Shown piece after piece: positions 56,874-64,000 of a stretch of 64,000 nt of DNA (the first letter of the stretch is position 1; each line of letters opens with the position of its first letter). The translations under genes were made by a program, and so were the position numbers. The notes under the pieces are model-generated. The model did no database searches, was not told the DNA's origin, and saw only the letters and a list, made by a program, of their open reading frames with translations. The stretch comes from Neptunitalea lumnitzerae (GTDB lineage: Bacteria > Bacteroidota > Bacteroidia > Flavobacteriales > Flavobacteriaceae): contig NZ_BRVO01000001.1 of the NCBI RefSeq assembly GCF_027924185.1, positions 124,001 to 188,000 on the forward strand. The letters are read 5' to 3'.

Positions 56874-57503
56874 ATGAAAGTATTTAAGAAATCTTACTTA
56901 CCTCATATTTTTGAAGCCGCTATGGTAACCTTTGGTGTACTACTTGCGTTGTTTGTAAATGAATGTAATGAACAACGAAAAATTGACAATAACACCGAAC
57001 AAACACTAGAATTTATTATTGCGGAACTACATACCAACATCACAAAATTTGAAAATAGCGTTGCTTACCATACCCAATTAAAAAAGGAAATAGACAGTAC
57101 TTCACAACATATTACAGAGACAGATTTACAAGCTATCTATTACTCCAATACTAAATTTAAACACTTTCAACTGCCCTCATGGAAAGGTATAGGTATTGTA
57201 GAACCAGATAATATTGTTTTTGAAAGTGCTAAGATGAATGGTGTTTTTCAGGAAATAAATATACCCACCACTCAACTTATATCTGAAGCCTATCAAAAAA
57301 TGAAGGCGTATGACTATTTAAGTGAAAATGCTCTAGAAGCTTTTTTAAACATTAACTCGGAGACCAAAACATTAGATGTTTTTAGAATATTAGAATTAAT
57401 GAAATACGATATTCTAAACTTTGAAGAATACCTTCAAAACCATCTTGAACAAACGAAAGAAGAACTACAAAGAGTATTGGATGAAAAACGTTACAAAAAA
57501 TAA
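56874..57503 (+). CDS. DUF6090-like membrane-anchored protein
   Basis: 209 residues from the ATG at 56874. One helix (IFEAAMVTFGVLLALFVNEC) followed by NEQRKIDNNTEQTLEFIIAELHTNITKFE matches a family common in Flavobacteriia (helix, then a W/C-NE-x-R motif and a long coiled coil). Function is unknown. The frame from 56859 adds only five residues. Confidence 0.65.
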   Translation: MKVFKKSYLPHIFEAAMVTFGVLLALFVNECNEQRKIDNNTEQTLEFIIAELHTNITKFENSVAYHTQLKKEIDSTSQHITETDLQAIYYSNTKFKHFQLPSWKGIGIVEPDNIVFESAKMNGVFQEINIPTTQLISEAYQKMKAYDYLSENALEAFLNINSETKTLDVFRILELMKYDILNFEEYLQNHLEQTKEELQRVLDEKRYKK

Positions 57504-57632
57504 TATACACGTATGCGGTAGTTGCTTTACAAAATACTTTATCATGAAATTTGAACACTTAAAAAGAAATTAGCTTACTTTCATAAAAACAAAAAGGTGC
57601 TAAGAGCAAAAACTGCTATATTTAGAACCCTT

Positions 57633-60524
57633 ATGAAAAGAATCATACTTTTTATTTTTTGTTGTACTGTTTTACTTGTTAAAGCACAAACTCCTATAAC
57701 ATACTCATTTAGAACCGAAACGGGTCTATCAGACAATGAAGTATATGATTTGGAGCAAGATGGCCGTGGTTTTATTTGGGTAGCTGCTAACAATGGTTTG
57801 CTACGTTACAACGGTACTGAATTTGAAAAAAAAGAAATTCCTAACCAAAAAGGAATAGCGGTTTTTTGCCTTACCAAAGACTCTGATAATAACCTTTGGT
57901 TTACCAATGTGTATGGTCAGTTTTTTAAAATTAACAAACAAAACATAGAGCTAAAATATGATGTTTCTAAAATTTTAAATGGTAACCTACCAGAATTTAG
58001 AGTTTTAGACAACAACCAGTTATTGCTATTTAGTAATAAAGGGCTATTAAAAGTAAGTGATACAGAAACTACCGTATTAATTGACACCCCAATACTAAAA
58101 GGTTTTGAAACTAAGCAACACTATTTAGTAATAGACCAACAACAACACTTACTTTATATAAATAAAAATACACTTCAAAAAGAAAAGGAAATTTCGCTTC
58201 CATACGCTGATATAAACAACCCGAAGTTTTTAACGTATCACAACACTACGTATATATTTTTTAAAAATCACCAAGAGAGTGTTCTTATTAAGCTAGAAAA
58301 TAAGGAAATATCCCCTATAAAAACTCCTAAGGACTTTTCATTTTCAAGGCTTATCAACATCTTTAAAGTAAATGACAATATCTGGATATCAGATAACAAC
58401 CATGTTCAGGTTTGTAAGCTGACCAATTCTGAACTAACAGTAGAAAAGACCATTTTTGAAAGTGAAAAAATTAGCGATGTTTTAATTGACATTCATCAAA
58501 ACACTTGGCTAGCCACCTTACAAAATGGTATTAGTGTATCACCTAATAATAGCATATCTCAACTACCATATAACCCCATTGAAACGGGTTACATTGTAGG
58601 GTCTGAAAAAATTAGCGACACCCAAATTGTATATTATACAGACAAGGCAAACTTAGTATTTACCAACCTAAAAACAGGTGTTAGTAAGGTTGTTACTATT
58701 CCTACGAAAAGTACCATAAGTACCATGACTGTAGACCCTAACAACAAATGCCTTTATATTGGAATAAATGATAATGAAAGTTTTAAATACAATTTAAAAA
58801 CTCAACAGTTTACAAAAATTAACACCCTCAACGTTTCCAAAGCTATTGAAATTATAGACAATGATATATTGTATTTGACATTTGATAAATCTATCCTCTA
58901 TAAAAACTTTGGAAAACCCACGCAAACAAAACATCTTATAGAGAATGTACGTGCCTATACAGCCCATTATAGTAGAAGAAACAACTGCATTATATTAAGT
59001 AGTGCATCTGGTATTAAAAAGTTCAATAAAGAAGCTACCACATACCAAGAACTCACCTATAACGGAGAAAAGCTTTTTAGTACCTCTATGGCTGAAACAG
59101 ATGATGGAACTTTATTTATTGCTAGCAAAACAAAAGGTTTATTTTATCTATCAAACAACCAATTAACTCCATACCCTTTAGAGTTAAATAACACCAACAT
59201 TCAGTTTATAAAGAGCTATAAAAATAAACTTTGGATTGTTACAGATAAAAGTATTGACGTAATTACTCCTAAAACTAAAGAGCACTGCAAATACGGACTT
59301 AGATTTGGTGTAGTATACCCTGTAAAAGCATTAGAAATTACCGAAAATCAACTTTTTTACACCACCAATAAGGAGGTATTTAAAACCAATAAAAAAGACT
59401 TTTTAGGAGTAAAAGATAATAAGCCAACTATGTTTTTTACATCGGTTAGTTTTATGGACAAGGATACCACTCTACAAAAAAATTATACACTACCCTATTC
59501 CACTAACAATCTTAAATTCTCCTTTAGTACAAATCATTTTAACAGTACCGATTTTATACAATATAAATATCGATTAAAAGGTTTAGAAGATAATTGGCAA
59601 ACCACTGCCCCTGGGCAAAATAGTATAAAGTACCAAGCAGTACCTTCTGGTACGTATTCCTTTCAGATAAAACCCTTCTTTATAGACACCTTAAAAGAAG
59701 GAGCCACAGAAAATATAGGGATAGCTATTAATAAACCAATATGGTTACAATGGTGGTTTAGCATAGCGTGTTTGTTGCTTATAGGCTTTATTGCATTTGG
59801 TATTTTAAAATACCGAAACAACCAAAGAATTAGAAAAAAGAACGAAGAGATTTCAAACCTTATTACAGAAAAAAGAATGGCAGCGCTTCAGTTAGAAAAC
59901 CTACGTTCGCAAATGAATCCGCATTTTTTATTTAATGCTTTAAATTCCATTCAAGAATACATAGTAAATAACGAGAAAAAATTAGCAAGTGCTTATTTGG
60001 TAAAATTCTCTCGTTTAATGCGTTTATACCTAGAACATAGTAAGGTAAATGAAATTTCATTAGAAGAAGAACTAAAAACAATAGACCTGTATTTAACCCT
60101 AGAACAAAATAGATTTGATGGTAGCTTTACCTACCATATAAAGGTAGATGCTGCTATACAGCCTACACACTTGCTAGTACCTTCTTTATTATTACAACCC
60201 TACATAGAAAATGCTATTAAGCATGGGTTATCTCATAAAAAAGGAAAGAAAGAATTAACGCTAACCGTTATAACCAAAGACAACTATTTAGAGGTATGCA
60301 TTGATGATAATGGTATTGGAAGAAAAGCTGCTCAAGCCATAAACCGCAGAAGCCGCCCCAATCATAAATCGTTTGCCACACAAGCCTCTGATAAGCGTAT
60401 TGAAATTTTAAATGCACAACAACAACAGCAAACTCGTGTAACCTATACCGACAAAGAAGAAGATGGAACCCCTACAGGAACAAAAGTTTGCATTACCATA
60501 CCAACAAAAACCCTACGTAGATGA
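57633..60524 (+). CDS. LytS-type sensor histidine kinase with propeller and Y_Y_Y domains
   Basis: 963 residues from the ATG at 57633 (MKRIILFIFCCTVLLVKAQ signal peptide; the frame from 57597 has no signal at its start). A two-component-regulator propeller (LSDNEVYDLEQDGRGFIWVA and repeats to about 600), a Y_Y_Y domain (YKYRLKGLEDNWQT), one membrane helix (about 705-730), then the kinase: QMNPHFLFNALNSIQEY (phospho-acceptor His near 763) and the ATPase part (LLQPYIENAIKHGL, CIDDNGIGRKAA). It senses a periplasmic signal and phosphorylates the regulator whose ATG overlaps its stop by 4 bases. Confidence 0.93.
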   Translation: MKRIILFIFCCTVLLVKAQTPITYSFRTETGLSDNEVYDLEQDGRGFIWVAANNGLLRYNGTEFEKKEIPNQKGIAVFCLTKDSDNNLWFTNVYGQFFKINKQNIELKYDVSKILNGNLPEFRVLDNNQLLLFSNKGLLKVSDTETTVLIDTPILKGFETKQHYLVIDQQQHLLYINKNTLQKEKEISLPYADINNPKFLTYHNTTYIFFKNHQESVLIKLENKEISPIKTPKDFSFSRLINIFKVNDNIWISDNNHVQVCKLTNSELTVEKTIFESEKISDVLIDIHQNTWLATLQNGISVSPNNSISQLPYNPIETGYIVGSEKISDTQIVYYTDKANLVFTNLKTGVSKVVTIPTKSTISTMTVDPNNKCLYIGINDNESFKYNLKTQQFTKINTLNVSKAIEIIDNDILYLTFDKSILYKNFGKPTQTKHLIENVRAYTAHYSRRNNCIILSSASGIKKFNKEATTYQELTYNGEKLFSTSMAETDDGTLFIASKTKGLFYLSNNQLTPYPLELNNTNIQFIKSYKNKLWIVTDKSIDVITPKTKEHCKYGLRFGVVYPVKALEITENQLFYTTNKEVFKTNKKDFLGVKDNKPTMFFTSVSFMDKDTTLQKNYTLPYSTNNLKFSFSTNHFNSTDFIQYKYRLKGLEDNWQTTAPGQNSIKYQAVPSGTYSFQIKPFFIDTLKEGATENIGIAINKPIWLQWWFSIACLLLIGFIAFGILKYRNNQRIRKKNEEISNLITEKRMAALQLENLRSQMNPHFLFNALNSIQEYIVNNEKKLASAYLVKFSRLMRLYLEHSKVNEISLEEELKTIDLYLTLEQNRFDGSFTYHIKVDAAIQPTHLLVPSLLLQPYIENAIKHGLSHKKGKKELTLTVITKDNYLEVCIDDNGIGRKAAQAINRRSRPNHKSFATQASDKRIEILNAQQQQQTRVTYTDKEEDGTPTGTKVCITIPTKTLRR

Positions 60525-61273
60525 ATTTTTTAATAGTAGATGATGAACGTGGAGCCAGAAAACTATTGCATACTTTTCTGAGCGATTATTATACCGATTG
60601 TACCATTCATGAAGCTGCCAATTTACAAACCGCGGTAAACCTTTTAAAAACTAATGATATAGATGTAGTTTTTCTAGATATTGAAATGCCAGAAGAAAAC
60701 GGCTTAGAGATTACCCGATACTTTGAACCAGCTCAAATAAATTTTGAAATCATTTTTACCACGGCATATCATCAATTTGCTATTGATGCTTTTAAGCTAC
60801 ATGCCATTGCCTACCTGCTAAAACCTATTGATGAAGACGAACTTATAAAGGCTACGCAAAAAGCTTTATCACAAAGAGACCAGCAACGTTTAAGCGCCAA
60901 AATAGAAAATTTAAAAACTGCCCTACAACAGCTATCTGTTAGTAAAATAGCTCTTGAGGTTCCTAAAGGAATTCTGTTTATGGAACTTGAAGATATTATT
61001 TATTTTGAAGCAGATGGTATGTACACCAACGTACATTTAAGCAATAACGAAACGAAACTAGTTTGCAAACCTCTAAAGTTTTTTACCGATCAATTAGAAA
61101 CCAAACCCATGTTTTTTAAATGTCACCGTAGCTACCTTATCAACTTACACTACGTAAAAGAACTGGTAAAAAATGAAGGAGACTATTTAATATTGCCCCA
61201 CCAAACACACATTCCTATAGCCAAATCTAAAAAAGAACAATTACTTGCGGTTATAAAAGACATCTTTTTATAA
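60521..61273 (+). CDS. LytTR-family response regulator
   Basis: 250 residues. A receiver domain (MNFLIVDDER; phospho-acceptor Asp53 in DVVFLDIEMPEENG; TTAYHQFA; Lys in AYLLKPIDEDE) and a C-terminal LytTR DNA-binding domain (DIIYFEADGMYTNVHLSN, MFFKCHRSYLINLHYVKEL). It overlaps the kinase gene (ATGA), so the pair is translated together. Possible targets are the surface-protein genes just downstream. Confidence 0.95.
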   Translation: MNFLIVDDERGARKLLHTFLSDYYTDCTIHEAANLQTAVNLLKTNDIDVVFLDIEMPEENGLEITRYFEPAQINFEIIFTTAYHQFAIDAFKLHAIAYLLKPIDEDELIKATQKALSQRDQQRLSAKIENLKTALQQLSVSKIALEVPKGILFMELEDIIYFEADGMYTNVHLSNNETKLVCKPLKFFTDQLETKPMFFKCHRSYLINLHYVKELVKNEGDYLILPHQTHIPIAKSKKEQLLAVIKDIFL

Positions 61274-61384
61274 GATTGTTTTACGCTTTAGAAAGAAAAA
61301 CCACCCATTCGGAAAGTAGCAGCATCTTTAGTCTTTTTTTACTTTTTTTTTGCCCCACAAATTAAAATTTACAAAAAGACAATT

Positions 61385-61966
61385 ATGAGAAAAACTATTT
61401 TAGGCGCGCTACTTTTAGCTGCTGTATTTATTGGGTGTAGCGATGATGAAGAAACCACTATCACAGATTTTGGCGAAGCACTTTATTTTCCGGATGAGGC
61501 ATTTAAAGCTGCCTTGGTTGAAAACCCTGCAATTAATACCAACGGTAATACAGAGATAGAAGAACTAGAAGCTGAAAACTTTACAGGCAGTATTGTTGCA
61601 CCATCAAAAGGCATACAAGATGCTACTGGGATAGCGTATTTTGTTAACGCTACAGGTATTTCTTTATACAACAACAACTTAACAACTATAGATGTTTCTA
61701 ATAACACAAAAGTTACTCAACTTTTATTGGAACAGAATAGCTTAACAAGCATTGATGTTTCTAACTTAACCGAACTTACCGATTTCAAATGTCATTCTAA
61801 TGCATTAACAGAAGCTAATTTAGCAAACGGAAACAATGCTAACATGACACGTATGGAGATACAAACAAACATCTACTTACCTTGTATAAAAGTAGATGCT
61901 TTACCAGTACCTACAACAGGATGGAATAAAGACAGTGATGCTACTTATGGTACAGATTGTTTTTAA
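61385..61966 (+). CDS. Leucine-rich-repeat lipoprotein
   Basis: 193 residues with lipobox VFIGCSDD (Cys18). A charged linker is followed by internalin-like leucine-rich repeats (about 75-145: ATGISLYNNNLTTIDVSNNT, VTQLLLEQNSLTSIDVSNLT, ELTDFKCHSNALTEANLANG). Such repeats bind proteins or sugars. The acidic start after Cys (SDDEE) fits the surface-export signal of Bacteroidota lipoproteins. Confidence 0.85.
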   Translation: MRKTILGALLLAAVFIGCSDDEETTITDFGEALYFPDEAFKAALVENPAINTNGNTEIEELEAENFTGSIVAPSKGIQDATGIAYFVNATGISLYNNNLTTIDVSNNTKVTQLLLEQNSLTSIDVSNLTELTDFKCHSNALTEANLANGNNANMTRMEIQTNIYLPCIKVDALPVPTTGWNKDSDATYGTDCF

Positions 61967-62026
61967 TACACTTACATAACATGTTTGTCTGCAGAATTAA
62001 GCAGAGCAAAAAATATATCAATTTAC

Positions 62027-62056
62027 AAACTCGTCTTATTTCAAGACGAGTTTTTT
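62027..62056 (+). terminator. Intrinsic terminator after LRR lipoprotein gene
   Basis: AAACTCGTCTT / AAGACGAGTTT with a 5-base loop (ATTTC) and a T run, 61 bases past the stop. Confidence 0.88.
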
Positions 62057-62161
62057 ATTTCATTCAGAAGAAAAATCAAGGTATTCAGAAAGTCACTCTT
62101 ATTTATAATAGGTGTTGTGTGTTGTTTTGCAGTATAAAATCAATTATACAAAAAGAGAATT

Positions 62162-64000
62162 ATGAAAAAACTTTTACTCGTATTGCTTTTAGTTCTTACA
62201 GGAACTTCGGTAAGCTTACAAGCGCAAAGTACTTATTATGTAAAGCAAGATGCTACAGGTACTGCCAATGGTACTAGCTGGGCAAATGCTTATACAACTT
62301 TACAGCAGGCAGAGGACAATGCGCCTGACGGAGCTGATATATGGATTGCCGCAGGCACCTATATAGCAAATGCCAGCGACCGTAATGAACGTATCTTAGA
62401 AATTAGCAACTCCCATAACTGGTATGGTGGTTTCAACGGTACCGAAACTCAATTAAGCCAGCGCGACCCAGAAACTAACGTAACTATTATTTCTGGTGAT
62501 GCTTTAGGGAATGGTAGTGCCGATGCTAGTGCAGTAGCAGATAATGCGTACAACTTAGTACGTGTAAATGCTTCTGTTGATTTATTATTTGACGGACTGA
62601 CATTTAAAGAAGCACACACTAATAGTGGTGGTGGATTAAACGGAAATGGTGGTGTAATCCAATTTGCTGGCGTTGAGAATTCAATAGAGATGAATACAAA
62701 TGCCGTATTTAATAACTGTATTATTCAAAATAACTACTCCAATAACAATACGCTGTACTATATACAGGAAAATGCAACCTATTACGGTAGTGTAGATGTG
62801 CAATTTAATGCTTGTAGCATTGTAAACAACCGTTCTTACTACCTATTTCAGGCTATTTATGACAGTTGGGATAATTCAAATTCTAGTTATGATACAAAAC
62901 ACATTTACTTTACAAGTTGTTTAATAGCTGAAAATACATCTAGTACCCGTGGTATTTTTTTAATAGACCTAGCACTACCTTGTGACGTTCGTTTAATAAA
63001 CAACACTATTGTTAATAATACATATGCTTCTCCTCACTATTTAATTGAAAACGCTTGGGGAATAATGTCTACATTTCAGAACTCGGTTCAGTTATACAAT
63101 AACATTATTAACAAACCTTCAGGTTTAGATTTAACCAATAACGCAACTGCTATACCTAATGCTGCTAACAACATGGGTAACCACAGCTATTTTGGTGCAA
63201 ATAATGAGACGAATAGCAGTCTTTTTGAAGATTATAATAATGGAGATTATCATCTAGCTACTAATTCACCTGCAATTAGTGCGGCAAATAGCGCTTATTT
63301 ATTAACAAACATGAGTACCGATGCCGATAACAACCCTAGAGAATTAGGTAGTTTAGATATTGGAGCATATGAATATTCTAGTTGTGACATAGACAATATA
63401 GTAGTTACACCATTGAATACAACTAACTTAAATGTAAATTGGCAAGGAAGTCCAGAAGTTACTGCCCCTTACGAGTTAACTATTGTACCAACAGGTCAAC
63501 CAATATCTAGTGGTACAACTGTTACCGGAGTTACAAATACTTCTTATTTATTTTCAGGATTAACGCAAAATACAACTTACGATATTTACATTAACTACAA
63601 TTGTCCTAGTTACAACATACAAAATGTAGAAATGATTACAGCTACAACAGGAGTTGCATTTTTTGTAGATGCCAATGCTACCGGAAATAATGATGGAACT
63701 ACTTGGGCTGATGCATTTACAACCATAGATGCAGCTATTGCTCAAATAGTAGCAAGTACTACTTATTCAGTAATATATGTTGCTAAGGGAACCTATACTC
63801 CACATGCTACAGACCCTAGTATACCTTTAACTATTAACTTAGATAACCTTACTATACTTGGAGGTTTTGCAGGAACAGAGTCTTCTCTAAACGACAGAGA
63901 TAATAGCTTAATATTTACTACCAATGCCACAGTAATAACTGGGGATCTTTTAGGCAATGATATTACAGGAGACTTTACTAATAATAGAACTGATAACTCT
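62162..64000 (+). CDS. Large secreted beta-helix / FN3 protein (cut by window edge)
   Basis: The frame opens at ATG 62162 and stays open to the window end (613 codons). A signal peptide (MKKLLLVLLLVLTGTSVSLQAQ) is followed by a parallel beta-helix unit (STYYVKQDATGTANGTSWAN, ADIWIAAGTYIANA, many Asn-rich turns), a fibronectin type III domain near residues 410-495 (IDNIVVTPLNTTNLNVNW ... LTQNTTYDIYINYNC), then a second beta-helix start (FFVDANATGNNDGTTWADAF, VIYVAKGTYTPHAT). Repeated units of this kind are typical of type IX secreted surface proteins; the sorting domain would be beyond the window. Confidence 0.85.
   Translation, partial: MKKLLLVLLLVLTGTSVSLQAQSTYYVKQDATGTANGTSWANAYTTLQQAEDNAPDGADIWIAAGTYIANASDRNERILEISNSHNWYGGFNGTETQLSQRDPETNVTIISGDALGNGSADASAVADNAYNLVRVNASVDLLFDGLTFKEAHTNSGGGLNGNGGVIQFAGVENSIEMNTNAVFNNCIIQNNYSNNNTLYYIQENATYYGSVDVQFNACSIVNNRSYYLFQAIYDSWDNSNSSYDTKHIYFTSCLIAENTSSTRGIFLIDLALPCDVRLINNTIVNNTYASPHYLIENAWGIMSTFQNSVQLYNNIINKPSGLDLTNNATAIPNAANNMGNHSYFGANNETNSSLFEDYNNGDYHLATNSPAISAANSAYLLTNMSTDADNNPRELGSLDIGAYEYSSCDIDNIVVTPLNTTNLNVNWQGSPEVTAPYELTIVPTGQPISSGTTVTGVTNTSYLFSGLTQNTTYDIYINYNCPSYNIQNVEMITATTGVAFFVDANATGNNDGTTWADAFTTIDAAIAQIVASTTYSVIYVAKGTYTPHATDPSIPLTINLDNLTILGGFAGTESSLNDRDNSLIFTTNATVITGDLLGNDITGDFTNNRTDNS

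Noticed and set aside
61957-62277. 106-residue plus-strand frame
   Set aside because: It spans a terminator and the first bases of the signal-peptide-bearing gene at 62162 in another frame; it is not a gene.

Overview
The window is AT-rich chromosomal DNA of a member of the Bacteroidota, almost certainly Flavobacteriaceae. The evidence is a gldK-gldL-gldM-gldN cluster (type IX secretion and gliding motor), SusC-type outer-membrane barrels, a Bacteroidota-type -7 promoter element (TAnnTTTG) and the gene order miaB, sigma-54 activator, lptE, secG, groS-groL. Species cannot be decided from the sequence.

Layout. 1-5.2 kb (minus strand): start of an FAD oxidoreductase (cut by the window edge) and gldKLMN; gldM is split by one in-frame TAA. 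5.3-10.8 kb (minus): an arginase-fold protein with degenerate metal ligands, topA, a membrane protein and an LpxR-like protein. 10.8-17.6 kb (plus): miaB, sigma-54 activator, lptE, a TPR-like protein, secG, groS and groL. 17.6-19.5 kb: paired-hairpin repeats around an e(P4)-type acid phosphatase lipoprotein. 19.5-26.9 kb (minus): a two-gene operon of a SusC-like barrel with no recognisable plug domain, followed by an alpha-2-macroglobulin-like protein that contains a TonB-receptor plug domain.

27.0-51.8 kb (minus): a phage particle cluster with small and large terminase, tail genes, tape measure, protease/scaffold, major capsid, portal, connector, fibres, holin, DUF5675 protein and two overlapping spanin-like genes. 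No integrase, repressor or replication gene lies between the host genes on either side. Host-type repeats sit between the phage genes, and a 4-kb island of four host-like genes (including a GIY-YIG nuclease flanked by inverted-end repeats) separates the tail block from the head block. It is either a decayed prophage or a domesticated, gene-transfer-agent-like particle locus.

52.3-64 kb (plus): small secreted or membrane proteins, a signal peptidase I homologue with a Lys-to-His change at the dyad position, an SseB-domain protein, a LytS-like propeller sensor kinase overlapping a LytTR regulator, an LRR lipoprotein, and a large secreted beta-helix/FN3 protein cut by the right window edge.

How the parts relate: the GldKLMN machine would export large cell-surface proteins such as the one at the right end, so the gldM stop, if real, matters for the whole cell. 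The same repeat families occur in ordinary host spacers and inside the phage cluster, which suggests the cluster has been resident for a long time.
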